Source: Actinomycetota bacterium (GTDB taxonomy: Bacteria; Actinomycetota; Acidimicrobiia; Acidimicrobiales; Ilumatobacteraceae). Taken from it: a stretch of 14,026 nucleotides of DNA. Numbering within the stretch: position 1 is the stretch's first letter; each line of letters begins with the position of its first letter. Of the stretch, positions 1 through 5,984 are shown piece after piece. The notes under the pieces are model-generated. The model searched no databases. It saw nothing but the letters and a program-made list of their open reading frames with translations, and was not told the DNA's origin. The position numbers and the translations under genes were made by a program. The DNA is taken from the NCBI GenBank assembly GCA_005800965.1, contig SYEA01000084.1, forward strand, positions 1-14,026. The letters are read 5' to 3'.

Positions 1-73
1 CGGCTTACTTGTCACATTGGTGTGGCTGTATCTCGAAGTGCTGCGCCTGCTCGCCAAGTTGCGCGATCGCTAG
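1..73 (+). CDS. C-terminal end of a Bax inhibitor-1/YccA-like membrane protein (partial)
   Basis: Only the last 23 codons are inside the window, read in the frame that starts at base 2 and ends at the TAG of 71-73. The tail is a hydrophobic helix with the pattern VTLVWLYLEVLRLLAKLRD followed by the stop. As I remember them, actinobacterial Bax inhibitor-1/YccA family multi-pass membrane proteins finish this way, with a last membrane helix and a short basic cytoplasmic end. The stop lies 9 nt before the GTG of the tag gene in the same frame, so the two genes are probably co-transcribed. The family call rests on a short tail seen from memory; any membrane protein ending in an amphipathic helix is possible. 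Confidence 0.5.
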   Translation, partial: GLLVTLVWLYLEVLRLLAKLRDR

Positions 74-82
74 ACGCCCTGC

Positions 83-676
83 GTGACGCAGGGTCTTCGT
101 GCGCACACTGACGGCCGTCAACGTTGCTGGTGGTGCGGTGACGACCCGTTGTATGTGACTTACCACGACTCTGAATGGGGGCGGCCTGTTCACGACGACG
201 TGCGCTTGTTCGAAAAAATTTGCTTAGAGGGGTTCCAGGCTGGTTTGAGCTGGCTGACTATTTTGCGCAAGCGCGAACACTTTCGGCAAGCATTCGCCGG
301 TTTTGACATCGCTCGAGTTGCCAGCTTCGGGCCCGCGGACATCGAACGACTAGTTGCGGATGCAGGCATTGTTCGTCATCGCGGCAAGATTGCCTCGGCC
401 ATCAACAATGCGCAGCGCTACGCAGATCTAGCAACTGAATTCGGGTCGCTCGACGCTTTCGTCTGGAGTTTTGCTGCAAGCGCCCCAGCAGGTGATGAGG
501 CCACACCGTCGGGCATCCCCACGTACACCCCGGCGTCAACTCGTCTATCAAAAGAATTGAAGCAACGCGGCTGGACATTCGTCGGCCCCACCACCATGTA
601 CGCCTTCATGCAGTCAGTTGGCGTGGTGAACGATCACCTCAAGGGTTGTTGGGCGTATCAAGACGTTCAAGCATGA
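83..676 (+). CDS. tag: DNA-3-methyladenine glycosylase I
   Basis: Base-excision repair enzyme that removes 3-methyladenine from alkylated DNA in the cytoplasm. The 197-residue protein aligns end to end with E. coli Tag (187 aa). The structural zinc ligands are conserved: C15 and H28 near the start, and H185 and C189 in the motif VVNDHLKGC at the end. The pocket residues E49 (E. coli E38) and W57 in the block CLEGFQAGLSW are present, as is the helix-hairpin-helix block DAGIVRHRGKI. The start is GTG at 83, the only start codon upstream of the first zinc cysteine in this frame. It has no Shine-Dalgarno motif and follows the previous stop by 9 nt, consistent with read-through translation in an operon. 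Its 3' end is overlapped on the other strand by a small ORF (639-752). Confidence 0.97.
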   Translation: MTQGLRAHTDGRQRCWWCGDDPLYVTYHDSEWGRPVHDDVRLFEKICLEGFQAGLSWLTILRKREHFRQAFAGFDIARVASFGPADIERLVADAGIVRHRGKIASAINNAQRYADLATEFGSLDAFVWSFAASAPAGDEATPSGIPTYTPASTRLSKELKQRGWTFVGPTTMYAFMQSVGVVNDHLKGCWAYQDVQA

Positions 677-752
677 GTTCCACTTCGGCGAGTTCGGCCT
701 CGATTGCATCCAGGTCGAGGGGTGCCTCATTTTGGTTGTTGACGTCACTCAT
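639..752 (-). CDS. Small acidic protein, 37 aa, unknown function
   Basis: An ATG at 752 opens a 37-codon frame ending in TGA at 639-641. The product begins MSDVNNQNEAPLDLDAIEAE and continues LAEVELMLERLDTPNNP. It is acidic and almost entirely a predicted amphipathic helix. The DLDAIEAELAEVE...LERLD pattern resembles the N-terminal helix of DksA/TraR-like proteins without the zinc finger, but I cannot assign it to a family. The last 38 nt overlap the 3' end of tag on the opposite strand. The start is preceded by TACGCT with an 8-nt spacer, the same arrangement seen before other leading genes here, and it diverges from the cyclophilin gene with 45 bp between starts. The amino-acid pattern and promoter position argue for a real gene; the short length argues for caution. 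Confidence 0.5.
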   Translation of the reverse strand: MSDVNNQNEAPLDLDAIEAELAEVELMLERLDTPNNP

Positions 753-760
753 CTCTGCCC

Positions 761-766
761 AGCGTA
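761..766 (-). promoter_or_regulatory. Candidate -10 (TACGCT) for the 37-aa ORF
   Basis: Read on the minus strand, TACGCT lies 8 nt before the ATG at 752. It fits TANNNT, and transcription could begin at or within a base or two of the start codon. No clear -35 is visible. It lies 17 bp from the opposite-facing -10 at 784-789. Confidence 0.35.
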
Positions 767-783
767 GATGGAGATGCCACCGC

Positions 784-789
784 TAGCGT
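784..789 (+). promoter_or_regulatory. Candidate -10 (TAGCGT) for the cyclophilin operon
   Basis: TAGCGT is followed by an 8-nt spacer (790-797) and the ATG at 798. There is no Shine-Dalgarno motif, so a leaderless or nearly leaderless transcript for the 798-3311 operon is plausible. The -35 is not recognisable. Confidence 0.4.
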
Positions 790-797
790 GACTCGCC

Positions 798-1355
798 ATG
801 CCTACCCAATTTCCGCCGTTCGACGGCTCTGCACCAAAACAACAGAAGTTTGCCGAACTGCCTGAGATGGGCATCGATGCAGCCAAGCGCTACACCGCCA
901 CGATGAACACCTCGCTCGGCGAGTTGGTCATGTCGCTTGACCCGATTGCCGCACCTCGCACCGTGAACAACTTCGTGTTTTTGGCGCTACATCACTACTA
1001 CGACGGTGTCATCTTTCATCGCATCATCAACAATTTCATGTGCCAAGGTGGCGATCCGCAAGGCACCGGCACCGGTGGCCCGGGTTACAAGTTCGGCGAC
1101 GAGTTGCCCAAGCCCAACCAATACAAAGTTGGCTCGTTGGCTATGGCCAATGCCGGCCCCAATACGAATGGGTCACAGTTCTTTATCGTCAGTGGCTCTG
1201 ACGGTTGTCGCTTGCCGCCGCTGTATTCACTGTTCGGTCAGGTGGTGAAAGGGTTGGACGTGCTGGAAAAGATGCAAAGCGTCGCCACCGGCCCCGGAGA
1301 TCGCCCCGAAACACCAGTGGTGATCAATTCGGTCGTCATTACCGTCGCCGAGTAG
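798..1355 (+). CDS. Cyclophilin-type peptidyl-prolyl cis-trans isomerase
   Basis: Catalyses cis-trans isomerisation of proline peptide bonds and assists protein folding. The 185-residue protein has a 30-residue polar N-terminal extension without a signal peptide or lipobox, so it is predicted cytosolic. The cyclophilin core starts near residue 32. The signature FHRIINNFMCQGGD carries the catalytic R75 and Q83, and the second signature, MANAGPNTNGSQFFI, lies at 116-130. The tryptophan that binds cyclosporin in human CypA is not present in the corresponding loop (GCRLPPLYSLFGQV), as is usual for bacterial members. ATG at 798 is the first start after the divergent promoter region. The next gene begins 10 nt after its stop, which makes it the first gene of a three-gene operon. 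Confidence 0.95.
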   Translation: MPTQFPPFDGSAPKQQKFAELPEMGIDAAKRYTATMNTSLGELVMSLDPIAAPRTVNNFVFLALHHYYDGVIFHRIINNFMCQGGDPQGTGTGGPGYKFGDELPKPNQYKVGSLAMANAGPNTNGSQFFIVSGSDGCRLPPLYSLFGQVVKGLDVLEKMQSVATGPGDRPETPVVINSVVITVAE

Positions 1356-1365
1356 TTCATCTTCG

Positions 1366-2577
1366 ATGCCGAAACGGCTCGAGAAGATAAACATTGTTGA
1401 AGCACGTCGGCTTGCGCTGGCAGCACAAGGCTTCGATGTCCAGCGCGCGAATTCCGTGTCGTCGGTAACAGATGCGGTCACGCTCATCAGAAAACTGGGT
1501 GTGATTCAAATTGATTCAGTGAATGTGCTCGTGCGTAGTCAGGAATTACCGCTGTTCGCACGGCTCGGTGACCACGATCGGAACGCCATTCCCAACGCCA
1601 CCGCACGGGGCAAGATTTTTGAATACTGGGGTCACGAGGCGTCTCATCTACCCATTGAGCTTCAGCCACTCTTTCGTTGGAAGATGGATGCCGCACGTAC
1701 GGGCAAGGCCACACATTGGGGTCTCACCAGTTTTTACACCGACAACAAGGCCTACGTACAACGAATGCTGAAACATATCGAAAAGAGTGGCCCGGTGACG
1801 GCTCGAGCACTGAGCACGCGTACGAAGAAAGGCGGCACGTGGTGGGATTGGGACGAAGCAAAGACGGCACTTGAGTATTTGTTTCTTACTGGTCAGTTGA
1901 TGTCGCGTGGGCGAGGCTCTGACTTTGCTCGTGTTTACGACATACCAAATCGCGTGTTGCCTGAAAATGTTTTAAATGCACCCACACCAAGCGAGCACGA
2001 TGCTCGTAAGCAGTTACTCGTGCGTTCGGCAATTGCGCAAGGTGTGGCAACTGCAAGCGACTTGGCCGACTATTACCGACAAAAACTAGCGACGGTGAAG
2101 CCCTTGATTGCTGAATTAATAGAAGCGGGCGAACTACGTGAAGTTGCGGTTGATGGTTGGACCGAGGAAGCGTTCATTCACCGCAACGCCAAGTTGCTGA
2201 AGCGACGATCAGTCACGGCCTTGCTGTCCCCGTTCGATTCGCTCGTGTGGTGCCGACCACGCAATGAACGCCTCTTTGACTTTCATTATCGCATCGAGAT
2301 CTACACCCCAAAACCGAAGCGGCGATTCGGCTACTACGTGTTGCCAATTCTGAGTGGTGAGGCACTGGTCGGTCGTCTTGATATGAAAGCAGACCGGGAG
2401 AGCGGCACACTGCGCATCGAGGGTGCTTATTTGGAGCACGGCATCAAGGCAGCGAATGTGGTCGCGCCAGTAGCACGCGAAGTGGGAACGATGGCGAAAT
2501 GGTTGGGGCTGGAGCACACGTTCGTGGGTGTGCGAGGTGATTTCTCTCGCCCCTTACGCATAGCGTTGCAGTCGTGA
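1366..2577 (+). CDS. YcaQ/AlkX-like winged-helix DNA glycosylase (HTH_42 family)
   Basis: A 403-residue cytosolic protein of the family that includes E. coli YcaQ (AlkX, about 410 aa) and Streptomyces AlkZ. These enzymes unhook interstrand crosslinks or excise bulky alkylated bases. Family blocks visible are VIQIDSVNVL at 46-55, then EYWGHEASHLPIE, and further on LLSPFDSLVWCR. The catalytic motif is Q48-I-D50, the QxD form typical of the YcaQ subfamily rather than the QxQ of AlkZ. This suggests a broad alkyl/crosslink glycosylase rather than a dedicated antibiotic self-resistance enzyme. It sits between a cyclophilin and a C26 amidotransferase, not in a biosynthetic cluster, consistent with that reading. 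The ATG at 1366 lies 10 nt after the preceding stop, and its own stop overlaps the next start (GTGA). Family confidence is high; substrate is inferred. Confidence 0.9.
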   Translation: MPKRLEKINIVEARRLALAAQGFDVQRANSVSSVTDAVTLIRKLGVIQIDSVNVLVRSQELPLFARLGDHDRNAIPNATARGKIFEYWGHEASHLPIELQPLFRWKMDAARTGKATHWGLTSFYTDNKAYVQRMLKHIEKSGPVTARALSTRTKKGGTWWDWDEAKTALEYLFLTGQLMSRGRGSDFARVYDIPNRVLPENVLNAPTPSEHDARKQLLVRSAIAQGVATASDLADYYRQKLATVKPLIAELIEAGELREVAVDGWTEEAFIHRNAKLLKRRSVTALLSPFDSLVWCRPRNERLFDFHYRIEIYTPKPKRRFGYYVLPILSGEALVGRLDMKADRESGTLRIEGAYLEHGIKAANVVAPVAREVGTMAKWLGLEHTFVGVRGDFSRPLRIALQS

Positions 2578-3311
2578 CTCCGCTCATTGCCGTGGCCGGC
2601 CGCACGGGCGCGCCAAGCAAAGTGTCGCGTGATGAGGTGGCTTTTGCCGGCAAGCGGTACTTGAATTCGATTTTGCGTGCAGGTGGCGAGCCAGTTGTCA
2701 TAGCGCCACAGACTTTTTCGAGCACGGGCGCGCAAGATTTGCTGTCACGGTTTGACGCATTGCTGTTGATGGGTGGTCCTGATGTCGATCCGCTGATGTA
2801 CGGCCAAACTGCTTCGTTGCAGGTGTATGGCGTCTCACCCCAACAAGACCAATTTGAAGTGGCAATGCTGCGAGGAGCTCTCGCCAACCAGTTGCCTGTG
2901 TTGGCCGTATGTCGTGGCATGCAGTTGGCCAACGTGGTGCTTGGTGGCACGCTCGTACAACACTTGGCTGATTTGCCAAACGCTGCAACCTTGGTCGCGC
3001 ATGCGCCTGGTGAATTTCCAGTTGGTGCTGAGTTTGTTGTGCACGACGTAGAGCTCACCGCAGAATCGTGGCTGGCGAGTGCATCTCAGTCACGCCAGGT
3101 GCAAGGTGCATCGTTTCATCATCAAGGTATTGATCGGCTGGCCCCTGGTTTTCGGGCTGTTGGTTTTGCACCCGACGGGCTGTTGGAGGCAATTGAGCAC
3201 GAAGAGCATCGCATCGTTGGCGTGCAGTGGCATCCAGAAGACACCTCTGCTGACGATCCAGCCCAGCAGGGTATTTACGACGACTTCGTCGAGTGGGCTC
3301 GACGTAACTAA
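2574..3311 (+). CDS. Class-I glutamine amidotransferase-like hydrolase (peptidase C26, PuuD-like)
   Basis: A 245-residue cytosolic amidohydrolase of the gamma-glutamyl-GABA hydrolase/peptidase C26 type (E. coli PuuD is 254 aa). The triad is intact: nucleophile C113 in AVCRGMQL, and H220 and E222 in VQWHPED. The family blocks LLLMGGPDVDPLMYG (oxyanion side) and FHHQGIDRLAPGF are present. The start is a GTG whose last two bases and the next A form the stop codon of the upstream gene (GTGA, 4-nt overlap), so translation is coupled. No other putrescine-pathway gene (PuuA, PuuB, PuuC) is in view, so hydrolysis of a gamma-glutamyl amide is the supported function but the physiological substrate is open. 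It ends tail-to-tail with the DUF2236 gene, overlapping by 4 bp. Confidence 0.9.
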   Translation: MTPLIAVAGRTGAPSKVSRDEVAFAGKRYLNSILRAGGEPVVIAPQTFSSTGAQDLLSRFDALLLMGGPDVDPLMYGQTASLQVYGVSPQQDQFEVAMLRGALANQLPVLAVCRGMQLANVVLGGTLVQHLADLPNAATLVAHAPGEFPVGAEFVVHDVELTAESWLASASQSRQVQGASFHHQGIDRLAPGFRAVGFAPDGLLEAIEHEEHRIVGVQWHPEDTSADDPAQQGIYDDFVEWARRN

Positions 3312-4189
3312 GTAGTTGGGCGTTGCGGCATGGCCCAGCGCACAACACGAGTGATTGCGTCGCCCAGTGGACGCAAGGCGAGCCGTTCGGTTATTGGCAG
3401 ATACGGCAGGCCGAGATGCGGGCGCGACCAACGGGGCAATGTGGACAGCGTGGCTGCCACCAAGAGCGAATATGCGGCACGCGCCACGAGCGGTAGCGGT
3501 GGCTCAAACAACAAATAGCGCATTGCATCCCGTGACTCTTTGGTTCCCCGCACTTCACCGCGATACGACGAGATTTGATCACGTAGTGCACGCACCGACT
3601 CCGGTGGTGCAGTCACACCAAGTTTGCGGGCGATAACTGCAGTGTCTTTGACGTATCCATCGCAGCCCGACGCATCCAGTGGAAACTCACCAAATTGCTG
3701 GTGGGCGGCAAGAAAACTGTCGATCTCGATGATGTGTACCCAACGCAGGAGGTGAGGGTCGCGTGCAGAGTATGGGCGTCCGTCACTGGCGACCCCGACC
3801 ACGCGCTCGTGCACTTGATTGACGATGTCAATCGTGCGCTGGGCTTCGGTTGCCGGGCCAAACGAGGTCGCGGCAAGAAAGTCTGCGGTGCGTTGCAGTC
3901 GCCCCCACGGGTCGTTGCGATAGTCGGAGTGTTGCGCAACACCCGCCATGGCAAGTGGGTGCAATGACTGCACAAGAAGTGCACGCATACCGCCGATGAA
4001 CATTGCCGCATCGGCATGCACCCGACGAATCGGTCGATCTTCAGCGAACCAGCGCGGCGCCGATGGCTCGAGTAGTTGCATCATGCGCTGTTCGCCTTCA
4101 GGGCCAGCGACACGGTCACGTAAAGCCTTGGTCAATGATTCGCGAACCGTTGCCACCGCTTCGTTGATGGTGGAGCGGTCCAACTTCAT
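3308..4189 (-). CDS. DUF2236 / MpaB-type oxygenase family protein
   Basis: A 293-residue protein of the DUF2236 family (ER-bound oxygenase MpaB / latex-clearing rubber oxygenase superfamily), proposed haem-b-dependent oxygenases. Characteristic blocks are visible: LLVQSLHPLAMAGVAQHSDY (71-90, H77), DPWGRLQRTADFLAATSFG (93-111), NQVHERVVG with H127, and LLRWVHIIEIDSFL (147-160, H152). The region AAYSLLVAATLSTLPRWSR near residue 235 is hydrophobic and may be membrane-associated. Many relatives in Actinobacteria are annotated only as DUF2236, and the substrate is unknown. The ATG at 4189 is preceded by GAAGGG immediately adjacent, and no TANNNT lies at the 6-8 nt spacing found elsewhere in this window. 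The stop TAG (3308-3310, read on minus) interleaves with the TAA of the plus-strand neighbour. Confidence 0.88.
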   Translation of the reverse strand: MKLDRSTINEAVATVRESLTKALRDRVAGPEGEQRMMQLLEPSAPRWFAEDRPIRRVHADAAMFIGGMRALLVQSLHPLAMAGVAQHSDYRNDPWGRLQRTADFLAATSFGPATEAQRTIDIVNQVHERVVGVASDGRPYSARDPHLLRWVHIIEIDSFLAAHQQFGEFPLDASGCDGYVKDTAVIARKLGVTAPPESVRALRDQISSYRGEVRGTKESRDAMRYLLFEPPLPLVARAAYSLLVAATLSTLPRWSRPHLGLPYLPITERLALRPLGDAITRVVRWAMPQRPTT

Positions 4190-4239
4190 CCCTTCATCGT
4201 GCCATCACCGAGTGCACCGTGCCTCACGAGGCGCTTGGG

Positions 4240-4245
4240 TACCCT
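4240..4245 (+). promoter_or_regulatory. Candidate -10 (TACCCT) for the AI-2E permease operon
   Basis: TACCCT is followed by 7 nt (GAAAGAT) and the GTG at 4253. It fits the leaderless TANNNT pattern and is the main reason for choosing 4253 over the farther upstream GTG at 4199, which would leave only 9 bp to the divergent start at 4189. Confidence 0.4.
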
Positions 4246-4252
4246 GAAAGAT

Positions 4253-5338
4253 GTGCCACAAACACCATCCAGCAACGATGCGATGCCTCGCTGGGTGCCG
4301 CGCGCAATCGTGTTGCTGTGGCTGGGTTTCTTGGGCACGATTCTTATTCAAGAACTCTGGGATCGCTTATTTGGCTTCTTTTTACTGTTGGTAATTTCGC
4401 TATTCTTGGCACTCGCCATCGAGCCAGGAACCAATCGGCTGGCTCGTCGGGGGCTGCGCCGTGGAGTGGCAACCGGCCTGATCTTGGCTGTGGTCGCCGT
4501 AGTAGTGATCGGTTTCGTTGCTGTAATGGGCGCGCTCGTGGCCGACCAAGCAAACGAACTCGCCGAGAACCGTGACGACTATGTCACTGATGTAGTGGCA
4601 TTCCTCAATGACAATTTCAGCGCCAATCTTGAAGCCGCAGAGATCATTGACTCGATTGATGACCCGCAGGGCCCCGTGCGCGAATTTCTCAACTCGCAAG
4701 CCGACCGTGCCGTCAAACTTGGTGTCACGGCGTTCGGCACACTGTTCCAGGCTTTTTCGATTTTGTTGTTCACGTTTTATCTGGCCGCAGATGGGCCGCG
4801 TCTGCGGCGCACCATTTGTCGCTGGCTACGACCCGAGCGACAACGGGTGGTGCTTGACGTGTGGGAGCTTGCCGTGCAAAAGACCGGTGGATATCTCTCG
4901 TCGCGTGCCATTTTGGCAGTGGTGTCATCGTTCTTACATTGGATTGCGTTCCAAGTAATTGGTACACCCGCCCCAATTGCCTTGGCGTTGTGGGTTGGTG
5001 TGGTGTCGCAGTTTTTGCCAGTTATCGGTATCTATGTGGCTGGGGCTTTGCCTCTGTTGCTGACCGTCATTGACTCGCCAATCAAGGGGTTGTTCGTGCT
5101 CGGTTTCATCGTGGTGTATCAGCAAATCGAAAACTTCTTCATTGCCCCGAAGATCACGGCCCAAACCATGCAACTGCACGCCGGTGTCGCATTTGCATCG
5201 GCGATTATTGGTGGTGCAGTGCTTGGCCCGACCGGAGCAATTCTCGGTTTACCGGCAGCAGCAGTGATTCAAGGAATTTTGTCTTCGGTGGGCAACCGCT
5301 ATGAAGTCGTTGACGACACGCCAGGTGACACCGAATAA
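4253..5338 (+). CDS. AI-2E family transporter (PF01594) permease
   Basis: A polytopic inner-membrane protein of about 361 residues, the usual size for this family (TqsA/YdiK/PerM type). Members have been linked to autoinducer-2 export and to cation/proton exchange, so the substrate cannot be read from sequence. Layout: two closely spaced N-terminal membrane helices, a third with a Val/Ala-rich core (GLILAVVAVVVIGFVAVMG), a soluble helical segment of about 60 residues, a fourth helix (FSILLFTFYLAADGPRL), then a C-terminal bundle. That bundle carries family motifs QFLPVIGIYVAGALPLLL, YQQIENFFIAPKI and GAVLGPTGAILGLPAAA. Start choice: GTG 4253 fits a TANNNT-7 nt leaderless promoter. GTG 4199 and ATG 4283 are alternatives in the same frame. 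Its stop overlaps the next ATG (TAATG), giving translational coupling to the L,D-transpeptidase. Confidence 0.93.
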   Translation: MPQTPSSNDAMPRWVPRAIVLLWLGFLGTILIQELWDRLFGFFLLLVISLFLALAIEPGTNRLARRGLRRGVATGLILAVVAVVVIGFVAVMGALVADQANELAENRDDYVTDVVAFLNDNFSANLEAAEIIDSIDDPQGPVREFLNSQADRAVKLGVTAFGTLFQAFSILLFTFYLAADGPRLRRTICRWLRPERQRVVLDVWELAVQKTGGYLSSRAILAVVSSFLHWIAFQVIGTPAPIALALWVGVVSQFLPVIGIYVAGALPLLLTVIDSPIKGLFVLGFIVVYQQIENFFIAPKITAQTMQLHAGVAFASAIIGGAVLGPTGAILGLPAAAVIQGILSSVGNRYEVVDDTPGDTE

Positions 5339-5970
5339 TGCGCCGAGTGTTGGCCATGCCCTTCGCCTTGCTGTTGAGCGTGGGATTGTTATTGGCTGCT
5401 ACCCCCGTTTTTGCAGCACAAGATTCGGGCTCACAAGACTCGGGTGCAACGTCAAGCCCTGCCACTGTGCCCGCCACTGTGCCCGCCACTGGCCCCGGGG
5501 GAATCGACCCATATCCGTTGCCATCAATTGCACCAAACATCACCGAAACATTTCGATTCAAACCTGAGTTGCCCCGCAATTCTGGTGTCGGTCGCCGTGT
5601 CGTGTACAGCAACTCACTCCAGTGGGTGTGGGCAATTGATGAAGACGAAAATGTCGTGCGTTCAATGCCAGTATCGGGGCGCCGCGGTGTGCCTGCTGCA
5701 GGCACCTACAAAGTGACCTCTCAGTCAACGTGGTCGTACAGCCTTGATATAGCGAATGTGGACTTTCGATGGATGACTCGCTTTGCCAAAGGCCCGGCTG
5801 GTGGCAACATCGGCTTTCATGAGATTCCGCGCAAGAACGGCAAGGTCATGCAGACCGAAGCTCAACTGGGGTCATTTGCGGGCGCAGGCTGTATACGAAT
5901 GTCCACCATGGACGTGAAATTTTTGTATCAGTGGGCCAAGCCCGGCACACCGGTAGTCGTTACGCGCTAA
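5338..5970 (+). CDS. Exported L,D-transpeptidase (YkuD domain) with variant active-site motif
   Basis: A 210-residue secreted or surface protein expected to cross-link peptidoglycan (3-3 links) or attach proteins to it. Residues 1-27 form a signal peptide: MRR, a hydrophobic core, and a cut near VFA-A. A low-complexity Ser/Thr/Pro/Ala linker follows to about residue 53. The YkuD catalytic domain fills the rest, with H161 in IGFHEIP and nucleophile C185 in GAGCIRM. The canonical [S/T]-H-G-C reads G182-A183-G184-C185, so the histidine two before the cysteine is alanine, and the H-to-C distance (24) is longer than the usual 18-21. C, the following R187 and the upstream H remain, so activity is plausible. 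It lacks the Ig-like domains of mycobacterial Ldts. The ATG shares one base with the TAA of the permease gene. Confidence 0.88.
   Translation: MRRVLAMPFALLLSVGLLLAATPVFAAQDSGSQDSGATSSPATVPATVPATGPGGIDPYPLPSIAPNITETFRFKPELPRNSGVGRRVVYSNSLQWVWAIDEDENVVRSMPVSGRRGVPAAGTYKVTSQSTWSYSLDIANVDFRWMTRFAKGPAGGNIGFHEIPRKNGKVMQTEAQLGSFAGAGCIRMSTMDVKFLYQWAKPGTPVVVTR
5461..5496 (+). repeat. 12-bp tandem repeat in the L,D-transpeptidase linker
   Basis: Three copies of a 12-bp unit: two identical copies of GCCACTGTGCCC, then GCCACTGGCCCC. They encode ATVP-ATVP-ATGP in the flexible linker after the signal peptide. Slipped-strand change here would alter linker length in steps of four residues without shifting the frame. 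Confidence 0.85.
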
Positions 5971-5984
5971 CGCACCGTCGTTAG
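5967..5984. terminator. Small hairpin between convergent genes (weak bidirectional terminator candidate)
   Basis: CTAACG (5967-5972) and CGTTAG (5979-5984) form a perfect 6-bp stem with a 6-nt loop. The TAA of the transpeptidase and the TAA of the DUF885 gene (read on minus) both lie in the stem arms. There is no U-tract on either side and the stem is weak, so a true Rho-independent terminator is doubtful. It is nonetheless the only structure in the 10-bp gap. Confidence 0.25.

Noticed and set aside
2444..3058. 204-codon antisense frame over the C26 amidotransferase
   Set aside because: It has Ser/Thr/Arg/Cys-rich shadow composition and covers the catalytic region of a clear gene on the other strand.
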